Shown here: positions 21,245-30,667 of the stretch, in pieces
How the letters are laid out: every line of letters begins with the position of its first letter
Numbering within the stretch: position 1 is the first letter of the stretch
Origin: Lucinisca nassula
Lineage: Eukaryota > Mollusca > Bivalvia > Lucinida > Lucinidae
Length of the DNA stretch: 64,000 bases
Reading direction: 5' to 3'
NCBI GenBank assembly: GCA_963580285.1
Contig: OY757010.1
Span: 65,494,406 to 65,558,405 of the forward strand
The notes under the pieces: model-generated
Told to the model about the DNA's origin: nothing
The model's input: the letters and a program-made list of their open reading frames with translations, nothing else
Databases searched by the model: none
Position numbers and translations under genes: made by a program

Positions 21245-21428
21245 TCACCTCCCTGATCCCCACTTTATAAAGAGAAAACTTGGGGGTATACATTATCATT
21301 TCTGCTCCAAGGGGTTAGGTTGTGGATACTCGTTAGAACTGCCTCAATCCTATGTTTGCATAAGAAAAAATACAGGTTTTCATCAGAAAAGTAGCCATGT
21401 CACATGGGTGTGTTATGGTAATGTTAAG
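21245..21428. repeat. Foldback family J, partial
   Basis: Holds 'gggggtatacattatcatttctgctcc', GTTGTGGATACTCGTTAGAA, and the end GGGTGTGTTATGGTAATGTT. The inverse arm is mostly deleted. Confidence 0.65.
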
Positions 21429-21432
21429 GATA

Positions 21433-21645
21433 TTAGCCCTTACCTTGCTGAATATTCATTTAAGCCACACCCATTTCTGTCTATCAACCAATCAAATTAC
21501 TTGATGTAATTTATTCTTACAAATCCATAAATTGAATGTAAAACAGTGTAGATCCTGATCAGATGGTTTCTTCAGAAGCCATCTGATCTGGATCTACACT
21601 GTTTCCAAAAATAGGGGTTGTCGTGAACAGCAAGATAAGGGTTAG
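21433..21645 (+). repeat. TTAA-type element A with TTAG at both borders (213 bp)
   Basis: TTAG-CCCTTACCTTGCTGAATA ... CAGCAAGATAAGGG-TTAG. Near-perfect core palindrome AACAGTGTAGATCCTGATCA / TGATCTGGATCTACACTGTT. The same non-canonical tetranucleotide at both ends shows that the four bases are duplicated target, not element. Confidence 0.9.
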
Positions 21646-21649
21646 AAAC

Positions 21650-21730
21650 AATTGTTGCAGGTACTTGTTGGAATGGCCTCCATGAGGCCTATTCCAACAA
21701 CTGTCCACAACATATATGTTTTTTTTTGGC
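21650..21730. repeat. J-like foldback variant
   Basis: GTACTTGTTGGAATGGCCTC / GAGGCCTATTCCAACAA palindrome with 'ccacaacatatatg', a diverged J centre. The following 170 bp are low-complexity, G-rich then T-rich. Confidence 0.55.
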
Positions 21731-21930
21731 AGAAATCCCAAAACTCCCAAAAAATTCCTTGTTACTCCTCCTGGAGTCAAAGGGGGTGGGGGTAGGGGAA
21801 TGAATACATTTTTGGAAGAATTAACTCTTTTCTTTTTTCTTTTTATAAAAATTCTCCCTTTATCAATAGGGATCTTTAAATCAAGAACAAAAGTATGTGT
21901 ACTGTAATGAACCAAAGTATTGGGACAGAT

Positions 21931-22227
21931 TTGGTTGATTTGAGGTTTAACGTCCCCGTCAACACTGTAAAGGTCATTTTGGAGACGTTGCTTCCAATTT
22001 TGTGGGACTTTTACCCGACACTGAGATGAAATGACATCTCAAGCCCTGTCGCCCAATGAAACCAATAGGGTTTATTAGCATGGACGGTCCGCCTCGCACC
22101 GCGGTTCCTGGACAGGCTTAGATCCTCTAAGCGGTTTACCAGTACTAGTGTGCGGGCCGGATTCAGCTCTGCGTGGAAGCATCATGCAGCCCATATATTT
22201 CTTCAAGCCCCTATGGGCGGGGGCACA
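21931..22227 (-). repeat. SINE F, complete, perfect 13-bp target duplication
   Basis: TATTGGGACAGAT is present at 21918-21930 and 22228-22240. The copy runs from TTGGTTGATTTGAGGTTTAA to CCCCTATGGGCGGGGGCACA. Its head variant (CTAGTGTGCGGGCCGG, GTTCCTGGACAGGC) defines a young F subfamily also seen at 26082, 35083, 37231 and 40373. Confidence 0.95.
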
Positions 22228-22336
22228 TATTGGGACAGATACATGTAGATCTAAGCAAACAGTGCAGACCCAGATCATAGAGCAAACTGTGCAGACCAAG
22301 ATCAGACTGATCGGGGTCTACACTGTTTGCTCGGAC

Positions 22337-22553
22337 CCCGCACATTGGGGCTTGAAGAAAAAGATGAGCTGCATGATGTTTTCAAGCAGAGCTGAAATTG
22401 ACCGCACACAAGTACTGGTAAACCACTTAGAGGAAATAAACCCTATTGGTTTCATTCGGCGAGAGGGCTTGAGATATCATTTCATCTCAGTGTCCGGTAA
22501 AAGTCACATAAAATTGGAAGCAACTTCTCCAAAATGACCTATACAGTGTTGAC
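22337..22553 (+). repeat. SINE F, first of a head-to-tail pair
   Basis: GGACCCCGCACATTGGGGCT to ACAGTGTTGACGG, with an internal deletion after CACTTAGAGG. It lacks the tail and is followed at once by the next head. Confidence 0.85.
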
Positions 22554-22878
22554 GGCGGCCCCCGCCCATCGGGGCTTGAAGAAATAGATGGGCTGCATGA
22601 TGCTTCCACGCAGAGCTGAAACCATCCTCACACGAGTACTGGTAAACTGCTTAGAGGTTCTAAGCCTGCCCAGGCAAAGCGGTGCGAGTCGGTCTGTCTA
22701 TGCTTATAAACCCTGTTGGTTTCATTGGGAGACAGGGCTTGAGAAGTCATTTCATCTCAATGTCGGGTTAAACCTCTCCAAAATGACCTATACAGTGTTG
22801 ACGGGGACGTTAAACCTCAGATCAAATAAAACAAACAGTGTTGACGGGGACGTTAAAACTCAAATCAAACAAACAAAT
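22554..22878 (+). repeat. SINE F, second of the pair, with duplicated 3' end
   Basis: Head GGCCCCCGCCCATCGGGGCT. The 3' block CAGTGTTGACGGGGACGTTA occurs twice (about 22792 and 22839), the first followed by 'aaataaaacaaa', the second by 'aaacaaacaaa'. Confidence 0.88.
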
Positions 22879-22938
22879 ACTATTTGCCATTCTGTCAACA
22901 CCTTTTTGGCACCTTGCTGGATTGTGAAAGAAATTTCT

Positions 22939-23149
22939 TTAACTCTTATCATGCTGTTCAGGACAACCCATAACTTTGGAAACTGTAGATCCGGATCAGA
23001 TGGCTTCTGAAGAAGCCATCTGATCAGGATCTACACTGTTTCACATTCAGTTTATGAAATTGTACGAATAAATTACATGAAGAAATCTGATTGGTTCAAA
23101 TCCAGAAATGGGTGTGGCTTAACTGAATATTCAGCAAGAGAAGAGTTAA
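22939..23149 (-). repeat. TTAA element A (211 bp) nested in E
   Basis: TTAA at both ends, CTCTTATCATGCTG ... TCAGCAAGAGAAGAG, core with AACTGTAGATCCGGATCAGA / TCTGATCAGGATCTACACTG. Confidence 0.9.
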
Positions 23150-23199
23150 ATTTTAGGGGAATCACAGCAAAACCTCAAGATGTCCGAATTTTTTGGATT

Positions 23200-23489
23200 T
23201 TTACAAAAAGTCTGGTTTCTAACCATAGGAAACAAGGTCAGATATTGTACTCCCATTCATAATTTATAACAAGCAAGCTTTCATCAACATAATCAAATTT
23301 TGCTGAGCATGCAAAAATTGATGAACACTTCCTGTTTAACATAATTACCGTTGACAGGAATGAGCAACTGAAGGTATTGAAACATGGCAGCCATCACCTC
23401 TTTCTCTTTATTCTTTCTATTTTTATTGAGAGGAAGCAGGTTTGTTAATAAAGATTATGTTATAAGTAGGGAGCAGAAATGAGGACAAA
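23200..23489. other. Stretch with no recognised feature
   Basis: No credible frame or repeat. Confidence 0.5.
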
Positions 23490-24270
23490 ACAAGAGGCAC
23501 ATGGACCACTATGCTCACCGGAGCTCTGGCAGCATGATATGAGCCCCGCCAAGCGAATTTGTGTCTTCGAGCATTCCGTCATGACAAATTTTAACTGCGC
23601 ATGCCCAGCCATTCAGAGGTGCCTGGGATATGGCTTTCTGTCTGAAGGTTCCTCTTGATTCACTGCTTGTATGAGCGAGCAGCGAAGGTTCTGGCGAGAC
23701 TGCGCGGGTGTGCAGGCTCGCCTGAACCTTCGCTGCTCGCATAGGCGATAAGTACCAAAATCGCTTGACGGGGCCCATATGATTTTAGTCTACCAATTTT
23801 AAGTCTCCCAAACAAACTGCCATATCCAAATGAGCACCCATATGGCTGTGCCATTTATCAAGTAGAGGGGATGGGGAATGGACCCAATGGAGCCCTGGTT
23901 GGTATCACTAAATGCATATTATCATAAGTAACGAGAATATATATGGTGTAGGATAGGGATCTGTACAGTTCCTGTGAAATAAGGCCTTTTAAGCAGTGGA
24001 GGAGTCGGGGCATGGCCTCGGTGGATCCCAGGAAAGCCCAAGATAGTAGCCACTGAAAGTGTCTTATAATAAGAACCAAGAATATATATGGCTTAGGGGT
24101 GGGAATCTGAAGGGTTTCTGAGATATGAGGCCCTTTTATGAAGAGGGGAGGGAAAGATTAATGGCCGCTGCGGAGCCCCCAAGTTGCTGTGACTGAATGT
24201 GTCTAATACTAAGGAACAAGAATATATATGATTAAGGGGTGGGGATTCAAATGGTTTCTGTGAGGCCCCC
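23490..24270 (+). mobile_element. Helitron-like element T, copy 1, 3'-truncated
   Basis: Starts ACAAGAGGCACATGGACC and GCTCACCGGAGCTC, as copy 2 (40111-41830). Contains three ~145-bp monomers with GGAACAAGAATATATATGG and GGGGTGGGGATTC. Element O sits in it at 23537-23780. The terminal hairpin and CTAA are missing. Confidence 0.72.
23537..23780. repeat. Foldback family O, copy 2, nested in T
   Basis: Ends ATGAGCCCCGCCAAGCGAAT and ATCGCTTGACGGGGCCCAT are inverted repeats. Inner hairpin CAGCGAAGGTTCTGGCGAG / CTCGCCTGAACCTTCGCTG. The uninterrupted T sequence at 40180-40205 (CATAATATGATTTTAATC) identifies the insertion site. Confidence 0.82.
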
Positions 24271-24271
24271 A

Positions 24272-24554
24272 GTGGAATTTGTTTCACTGACCATTCCAAG
24301 GCGGTTCTTCTGTCGTGGTTTATTTTTGTTATGGTTTGTCTTTGGGTGTTTGTTTTGTTTTGGACAGCCAATTGGCCATTTTGTGGGAAAGTAGCTGTCC
24401 TTTTGGCTTTCCGCTGTTTCCATTAGGGTCTGTTGTTTCATGTTTGTGTTTCTTTCCCTTTGGTGTCTCTGATAGGAGATGTGGGTTAATTGTATTGATT
24501 CCTGATCATTGCCTCCACTTCTATTTTTTATTATAGGTGGCCTTTAAGACAGCT
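24272..24554. other. GT-rich unassigned sequence
   Basis: A T/G-skewed run ('gttatggtttgtctttgggtg'). Its complement has a 64-codon frame rich in Lys, Asn and Gln with no motif. Possibly part of an unlisted repeat. Confidence 0.4.
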
Positions 24555-25001
24555 TTAACCCTTGTCCTGCTGAATGAATTAGTTTATCTGTGACTATCAG
24601 CCAATCAAATTATATGATATAATTTGTTTGTTTGATTTGAGGTTTAACATCCCCGTCAACACTGTAAAGGTCATTTTGGAGACGTTGCTTCCAATTTTCT
24701 GGGACTTTCACCCGACATCGAGATAAAATGACATCTCAAGCCCTGTCACCCAATGAAACCAATAGGGTTTATTAGCATGGACGGTCCGCCTCGCACCGCT
24801 GTTCCTGGACAGGCTTAGTCCCTCTAACCGGTTTACCAATACTAGTGTGTGGGCCGGATTCAGCTCTGCGTGGAAGCATCATGCAGCCCATGTATTTCTT
24901 CAAGCCCCTATGGGTGGGGGCAGACTTGATATAATGTAAACTGAAAGACAAACTGTTTAAATCCTGATCAGATGCTTCATTTTCATGCTCAGCGGGATTA
25001 A
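24555..25001 (+). repeat. TTAA element A2 split by SINE F
   Basis: Left part TTAACCCTTGTCCTGCTGAA to 24625, right part from 24922 (GATATAATGTAAACTGAAAG, then half of the core, TCAGCGGGATTAA). A TGATATAAT duplication flanks the SINE. Confidence 0.82.
24626..24921 (-). repeat. SINE F, complete, nested in A2
   Basis: TTTGTTTGATTTGAGGTTTA to CCCCTATGGGTGGGGGC. Young subfamily head. Confidence 0.92.
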
Positions 25002-25310
25002 ATGTTAGAAAGTTTATTATGATTTGACCTTACAAGTTTAAAATGCTAAAAGATGGTAATAAATTCCAACGTGGAGTCTTTTCGAGGGTTTTTTGACACT
25101 AAAGGTGTCTGTATCAGTTTTGGGTATGTGAAGGGCCTGATAAAACTTTCAAACTTCTCAACTATTTGAGATTGGAGCCTTGTCCAGGATAAAAGAAGCC
25201 CTGCATATCTGTGACCAGCATTTATTCAAACACAAATGCGGAGTCTCTTTTCGGGGGGCTAGATCTTTAACTTTTTGCCTGAAGCTTCAGCTACACTTGT
25301 CGACAAGTTG
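25002..25310. other. Stretch with no recognised feature
   Basis: Contains 'acactaaaggtgtct', a small palindrome, and nothing gene-like. Confidence 0.45.
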
Positions 25311-25311
25311 A

Positions 25312-25376
25312 CAGCAAACAGCATGGCTCTGTTGAGATTGTGCATATGCACAGTCTCAACAGAGCCTTTGCTGTTT
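25312..25376. repeat. Near-perfect hairpin, 65 bp
   Basis: AAACAGCATGGCTCTGTTGA ... TCAACAGAGCCTTTGCTGTTT around TGTGCATATGCACA. Same general design as the hairpins at 2976-3036 and 48147-48210. Confidence 0.85.
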
Positions 25377-25503
25377 ATATATGCTCCAAAGTCCCTTTTA
25401 GCATTATCATGCTCATTGTTTTATCAAAAATTAGTACAAATATCATTATACACTATTTTACAACAGATGTTCAAACAAACCTTTTGATGGTGATAAAGCA
25501 AGT

Positions 25504-25732
25504 TTAACCCATTTAGTACCCAAAACCCCAAAACAGGTACCCGGGCAAACAGTGCAGGCCCAGATCAGATGCCACAGAATGCTGCGTCTGATCAGGGCCT
25601 CCACTGTTTGCTAAAAAGTTCAGTCATTTTCCATATAAATTTTGAAAACACAATCTATCACCCCTAAATTCTACAATGGACTCCTGCTATATATATAAGG
25701 AGGAAGATTCCATTTGTTACAAAAAGGGTTAA
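25504..25732 (-). repeat. TTAA element B, full-length (229 bp)
   Basis: TTAA both sides; CCCATTTAGTACCC / TTGTTACAAAAAGGG; centre CAGATGCCACAGAATGCTGC / GTCTGATCAGGGCCTCCACT. Confidence 0.9.
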
Positions 25733-26062
25733 TTAACGCTTCAAGCATCAAGCATATTTAGCAGACGGCATTTTCAAAGTATTTTTTCTTGTATTTTTTA
25801 ATAATAATAATAATAATAATAAAGACTTTATTTCAAGAGGGTAACACAATTAGTACAGAACTAATCTCCCTTGCGGCCCTTAAAAATTTGCTTCTTTTTT
25901 TTTCCAGAAAATAAGGCTTGACATTACATGTGAATCGTCTGCTGGGCTGACGATTTGCGTGAAATGTCAAATCTTGTTTTTGCTAAAAAAATGATGAAAA
26001 CAATAAAACTGTTGCTGAAAAATGACAAAAACAATTAAACTGCCGTCTGCTCTTTTTCTCCA
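25733..26062. repeat. Foldback family Q, split copy
   Basis: Starts AACGCTTCAAGCATCAAGC, carries GAAAATAAGGCTTGACATTA / GTGAAATGTCAAATCTTG, and ends near AAACTGCCGTCTGCTC. A LINE 3' tail lies inside it. Confidence 0.7.
25799..25886 (-). repeat. 3' tail of a non-LTR retrotransposon with (TAA)n
   Basis: The minus strand reads GGGCCGCAAGGGAGATTAGT and ends CTTGAAATAAAGTCTTTATT followed by ATT repeats, as 3' ends of many non-LTR retrotransposons do. Only about 90 bp remain, with no coding part. Confidence 0.6.
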
Positions 26063-26081
26063 GCATTTGAAATGATCTGGG

Positions 26082-26373
26082 GCCCTTAGGGGCTTGAAGA
26101 AATATATGGGCTGCATGATGCTTCCACGCAGAGCTGAATCCGAGCCGCACACTAGTACTGGTAAACCGCTTAGAGGATCTAAGCCTGTCCAGGAACCGCG
26201 GTGCGAGGCGGACCGTCCATGCTAATAAACCCTATTGGTTTCATTGGGCGACAGGGCTTGAGATGTCATTTCATCGCAATGTCAGGTAAAAGTCCCACAA
26301 AATTGGAAGCAACGTCTCCAAAATGACCTTTACAGTGTTGATGGGGACGTTAAACCTCAAATCAAACAAAAAC
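26082..26373 (+). repeat. SINE F, complete, perfect 12-bp target duplication
   Basis: AAATGATCTGGG at 26070-26081 and 26374-26385. Head GCCCTTAGGGGCTTGAAG; tail ATCAAACAAAAAC. Confidence 0.95.
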
Positions 26374-26476
26374 AAATGATCTGGGTAGAGTTACTTGCTT
26401 TTGTGTTTTTCACCAAAACCAAACTGAGACAGGACCTCTGTATAAAACCATATGGGTCAAACTCAAGACCCCTAGG

Positions 26477-26873
26477 TAAGGCTGACACGATTAATCGTAT
26501 AATCGATAAATCAATCGATAAATTCCACAAGAATGGTTATCATTTCTGATTTGCGTTTAATCGATTACTTAATAGGTATATATACAATTTACTACCCAAA
26601 GTTATGCCTAAAATAGCTGAATGAGTGACAAACAGTGCAGACCCTTATGAGATGCTGCATTATGTGGCGTCTCATCTGGGTCTACACTGTTTGCTCAGGC
26701 CTGTCTGTTCAAATATACATATGGTAAAGTGCAAGATATGGTAAGAGTCATGCTCAGACAGAAAGCCAGACAGGTAAAATTATGATAGAAACCGTAGCGA
26801 TTACTAATCGATTATCGATCGCAATGGCAGTACTGATATTAGATTATCTTTTCAGCTCCGATTAGCCAGCCCT
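26477..26873. mobile_element. hAT-like non-autonomous element U with D nested in it
   Basis: A 9-bp duplication ACCCCTAGG flanks it (26468-26476, 26874-26882). Ends TAAGGCTGACACGATTAATC and CCGATTAGCCAGCCCT resemble the (C/T)AGGGCTG-type termini of hAT elements, which make 8-bp duplications. The interior is rich in ATCGAT. No transposase. Confidence 0.75.
26588..26735 (-). repeat. Family D copy nested in U
   Basis: AAAATAGCTGAATGAGTGAC, core AACAGTGCAGACCCTTATGA / TCTCATCTGGGTCTACACTG, then GCTCAGGCCTGTCTG. Confidence 0.82.
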
Positions 26874-26961
26874 ACCCCTAGGTCTATTTTAAGAGGTGAG
26901 AAGCTTAACGAATAGCTCAAGATATTGAGGAATAATAAGGATAATTGCAGGATATTTTTTC

Positions 26962-27158
26962 ATAACCCTTATCCCACTGAATAATTAAGCTAGCCACACC
27001 CATTTCAAACTTTGAACCAATCAGATCACTTGATGTAATTTATTCCCATAAATTCACAGACTGAATGACAAACAGTGTAGATCCTGATCAGATGGCTTCT
27101 TCAGAAGCCATCTGATCATGATCTATACTGTTTGTATGAACAGCAGTATATGAGTTAA
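26962..27158 (+). repeat. TTAA element A, slightly worn
   Basis: ATAACCCTTATCCCACTGAA to the right TTAA; core intact with loop GGCTTCTTCAGAAGCC; right terminal repeat decayed. Confidence 0.85.
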
Positions 27159-27404
27159 ATTTAATCCACCTTAAAAACATTATGTTGAGGGTGCTGTTAG
27201 AATCGCCTTATCTGATTGGATATCGTCATTGTCAAACACCTGATGTCATCATGTAATGCTGCTTTTTATTGGCTCCAATTTGGTTTTAAGCTGTGATGCC
27301 TTTTTTTTTTTCAAACATAGCCTTTTTTTTTTTTTTAAGAAATATAACAATCTCAAAATAAAGTGACTGCTATTTTTTGTTGTTGTTTTTTTGTACCTTT
27401 TTGT

Positions 27405-27612
27405 TTCAGTTTTATGGCCTTTTCTGGATAATTCAACTTATTTGGAGCCGAACGTTAAAGAGACGTGGGCGAAAATCAAAGTACCTGGAGAAAAACCACC
27501 TGACCTTCTGTTGCAGAACTTGTGACCTGAGCAAGACTCAAACCACAGTGGTGAGAGGCCTAATGAATAAGAGACAGTGCTCTAAGTACCAAATAGGCCA
27601 CAGATGCCCATT
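27405..27612 (-). repeat. SINE G, diverged copy
   Basis: Starts with the complement of the 3' module (TTTCAGTTTTATGGCC), contains CGTGGGCGAAAATCAAAGTA and AACCACCTGACCTTCTG. The tRNA head is decayed at the right (CACAGTGGTGAGAGGCCTAA). A T-rich tail tract precedes it. Confidence 0.8.
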
Positions 27613-27832
27613 AAAACAACTGTCAAATGAAAAAGTGTATTAAATGGGGAACACTATTGAAAATTGTCAATTGGGAGGCAAATAATTGGTTTTACAGTCA
27701 AAATTTCATTTCCTTTTACAGCTTCCCTGTTGCGCCACCGTAATACGAAATTTCCAACCATAAAACCACTGATTTACCTCCCTGAATGACAATAATTTTG
27801 AACATCACCAATTATCCCTTTGTTACCTTATT

Positions 27833-28044
27833 TAACCTTTAACCTGCTGAATATTCAATTAAGCCACACTCATTTCTGACTTTGAACCAATCAGATTACT
27901 TGATGCAGCTTATTTCTACATATTCATAAACTGAATGTCAAACTGTGTAGATCATGATCAGATGGCTTCTTCAGAAGCCATCTGATCTGGATCTACACTG
28001 TTTGCAAAGATAGGGCTTGTCGCCTACAGCAGGGTAAAGGTTAA
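27833..28044 (+). repeat. TTAA element A (212 bp)
   Basis: TTAA at both ends; CCTTTAACCTGCTGAATATTC at the left, CAGCAGGGTAAAGG at the right; intact core. Confidence 0.9.
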
Positions 28045-28045
28045 C

Positions 28046-28435
28046 ATAAGTATTCGGACAGATAGGCCGGAGCAAATTGTGCAGATCCAGATGAGACGCC
28101 ACAGAACACGGTGACTCATCAGGGTCTATACTACTTGCCACTCATCCAGCTGTTTTTAAACACAACATTGGGAAGTAAATAGTACTTGTTCAAATTTTAG
28201 AACAAGTATGGTATTGAGTGAGTGTTTGAGTTTTACGTCTCACCAACAGCTAAGGTCATACAGAGACGAAACCTCGGTTTAAAGACTCATCCGAAAGTCT
28301 GGAGAAACCTGGGATCGATAATGCAACCCCTGGTTTACAAGGCAAGTAGCCTATCCACTACATCACAGAGGCTTCTGGTAAGTAGTGGAGATGTGTGAAT
28401 ACTTAGGGTAAATATGGTGACCAGAGTTACCTGTA
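28046..28435 (+). repeat. Family D split by SINE W
   Basis: TAAGTATTCGGACAGATAGG, core GTGCAGATCCAGATGAGACG..., 'aattttagaacaagtatggta', then SINE W, then TGTGTGAATACTTAGGG at the right. Confidence 0.85.
28215..28375 (-). repeat. SINE W, complete, nested in D
   Basis: Tail TGAGTGAGTGTTTGAG, 3' module TTACGTCTCACCAACAGCTA, head GAAGCCTCTGTGATGTAGTG on the minus strand. The TGGTA before and after is the visible part of its target duplication. Confidence 0.85.
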
Positions 28436-28438
28436 TAG

Positions 28439-29530
28439 TTTATCCCTTTTTGTACTGAATAGAATCCCCCCATGAAATAAAGGGGCTCTTACACTGTCAC
28501 GATTTTGGCCACGACTCACCACGATTTTTTAAATCGTGAACAACGTCGTAGAGAAGTCGGCAGAGATCTTGAGGAATCGTGGTTGATCGTGATAGTTCGG
28601 GAGTGACCACGACTGTTTTGGACATGTTCAAAACATTCGTGACATGTCCGCATCATTTTTCAAATCGTAGCTCAGTCGTGAGCCGTCGTCATGGTAATCG
28701 TGGCCAATCGTGAATAATCGCGACTGAATTCTACCACTATTGAGCTACGACGAGACAAGATCATCTACGACGCCTCTACGATTCCGTTGCGACTGCCGTA
28801 CGATCTACTACGATATCACGACGACTGCTCACGACAATGCAAGATTCACCAGGAATGCACTAGGATTGATGACGACGCTAGCACGATTTATCCCGACGAA
28901 CACTTTTATATACTCAGATCGTTATAAATCCTGATGAATCGGGAGAAGTCTTGGTTAATCGTGAGTAAATCGTATCGATTCCTCCATGATCCTACTGAGT
29001 CTTTGATCATCGTGCCAATTCGGCCTTGGTCGTAGAGCAGTCTTGCAGGGATTGTGAGAAATCGTGAATGATCGTCAGATATCTTGAAACAATCGTGGTG
29101 CAGTCGTAGAAGAATCCTAGCGGATCGTAAGACATCGTGGTCGATCGTGGAGGATCGTTGTAAATCGGCTCCATTATCGTACAGCAATCGTGATTGTTCG
29201 TAGAAGTGTCGTAGCAATGTCGTGAGTATAATTAGGGTAGTGAAATCTGAACCGTGTATGCCCCAATTTGCCACGATTTTCATGGTCCCCATTGGTCGTG
29301 GACAGTCGTGGACAATCGTGGTCAAAGTCGTGACAGTGTAAGAGCCGCATAAAGAAGGAGCCCATTTTGATTTTTAGGGGTGTCAAGGTAGGTATTTTTT
29401 CAGAAATTTATTCAGAAAGTGGATGAACTTTCTGCAAACAGTGAAGGCCCTGATCGGACGCCGCTTTCTGTGGCGTCTGATCTGGGCCTGCACTGTTTGC
29501 CAATGACCCAGATTTTTTTGGACCAAATAA
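28439..29530 (+). repeat. TTAA element B split by element N
   Basis: B left part CCCTTTTTGTACTGAATAGA to 28483; right part from 29347 (ATTTTTAGGGGTGTCAAGG, palindromic centre CGGACGCCGCTTTCTG / GTGGCGTCTGATCTGGG). Right border decayed. Confidence 0.82.
28484..29346. mobile_element. Element N: TIR element packed with TCGTG/CACGA motifs (863 bp)
   Basis: Ends GGCTCTTACACTGTCACGAT and GTCGTGACAGTGTAAGAGCC are inverted repeats. The interior consists of ATCGTG-type words about every 10-25 bp. Their orientation switches between segments: CACGA near 28500-28530, TCGTG at 28540-28700, (C/T)ACGA at 28740-28870, TCGTG from 28925 on. The 139-codon minus frame follows from the repeats. It interrupts a B element; a short ATAAAG repeat borders both ends. 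Superfamily unknown. Confidence 0.78.
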
Positions 29531-29837
29531 AAAACAAATGCTAAGCATTCTCATGTCATTATCTGCCATCACAATGAATGCATTTTCAGTGTAACGAAAT
29601 TTTTATTTTCACGCCCAACATTAAATGATCTTTTTCCCCATCAAAAAACAAATGCATAAGCCATTTAATTTCTTAATTAAAACATCACAGTTTGAAAAAG
29701 GTTTTTTGTCACACAAAGAAAGCCCTAGTATTTTGGGGCTATTACTGCCTTGCCATCCCACACTAGAAACATTAATGATCATATATGAAAAAAAAATAAA
29801 GTTTAGAAACTTTTTCTTCCCCCTTTATTTTGCCTGG
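29531..29837. other. Stretch with no recognised feature
   Basis: AT-rich; no repeat or gene. Confidence 0.5.
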
Positions 29838-30072
29838 TCCTGAAGACACCGAGAAAAACTACATCTGAAAATGTCTTCTGCTTATGTCGTCTGCTGATTT
29901 TTTTGCAAACTTTTCAAAAATATTTTGCATACAGGCAAACAGTGTGGGCCCAGATCAGACTGCTCCTACAGTCTAATCTGGGTCGATACTGTGTGCAAAA
30001 AAAATACTTTTAAGGTAACTGGCAGACGGCAAAGCAGACGACAATTGCTGTGATTGACATTTTATGGGTTAA
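29838..30072 (+). repeat. TTAA element C
   Basis: GACACCGAGAAAAACTACAT, TGTCGTCTGCTGA, core CAGTGTGGGCCCAGATCAGA / CTAATCTGGGTCGATACTG, GGCAGACGGCAAAGCAGACG, right TTAA. Left border worn. Confidence 0.87.
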
Positions 30073-30084
30073 CATCCACTAAAT

Positions 30085-30261
30085 TTTGCAATCAGTATAG
30101 TTACAGATCATATGGCTTCTTCAGAAGCCATCTGATCTGTATCTACACTATTTGACATTCAGTTCGTGACTTTGCAGAAATAAATTACATCCAGTTATCT
30201 GATTGGTTGGAGTTCAGAATGGGTATTGCTTTATTAATCTATTCAGCAGGACAATAATTAA
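30085..30261 (-). repeat. TTAA element A/A2, left part lost
   Basis: Half-core ACAGATCATATGGCTTCTTC / AGAAGCCATCTGATCTGTAT, 'ttgactttgcagaaataaattac', ATTCAGCAGGACAATAATTAA. Confidence 0.75.
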
Positions 30262-30267
30262 AAGAGG

Positions 30268-30398
30268 CATAATCCTCTATAAAAATAAAGGTATGCTGTG
30301 TGTACTCATTAGAACTGCCTCATCCAGATGATGCTAAAGAGTACACATCGCAAATATACACCTTCAGACAAAAATATAAGAAAAAATTCCCCAAACTA
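30268..30398. repeat. J-family fragment interrupted at its right by A
   Basis: GTGTGTACTCATTAGAACTG and 'ttcagacaaaaatataagaaaaaa'. Confidence 0.55.
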
Positions 30399-30609
30399 TT
30401 AACTCTTATCTTGCTGTTCACCACAACCCCTATCTTTGCAAACAGTGAAGATCCAGATCAGATGGCTTCTGAAGAAGCCATCTGATCAGGATCTACACTG
30501 TTTGACATTCAGTTTATGAATTGTAGGAATAAATAACATCAAGTAATCAGATTGGTTCAAAGTCAGAGATGGGTGTGGCTAAAATGAATATTCAGCAAGA
30601 GAAGGGATA
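30399..30609 (-). repeat. TTAA element A (211 bp)
   Basis: TTAACTCTTATCTTGCTGTTC at the left; AGCAAGAGAAGGGATAA at the right (TTAA mutated). Core AGATCCAGATCAGATGGCTT / TGATCAGGATCTACACTG. Confidence 0.9.
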
Positions 30610-30667
30610 AAAGAGTTTTCAAAGGTAATCGAGCAGATCCATCATTGTTCAAGCACTGGCAATACCA

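Larger units (their letters stand above)
21905..23195 (+). repeat. Family E element broken by three later insertions
   Basis: E pieces are at 21905-21930, 22228-22336, 22880-22938 and 23150-23195 (GTATTGGGACAGAT; core with GTGCAGACCCAGATCA; TTTGCCATTCTGTCAACACC; CAAGATGTCCGAATTTTTTGG). Between them lie SINE F (minus), two head-to-tail SINE F copies, and an A element. Removing them gives a normal E order. Confidence 0.85.

Noticed and set aside
21559..21915. 118-codon minus frame
   Set aside because: It spans an A element, a J fragment and a low-complexity tract.
28906..29325. 139-codon minus frame as a protein
   Set aside because: It lies wholly in the TCGTG-rich element N; the repeated words remove stop codons.
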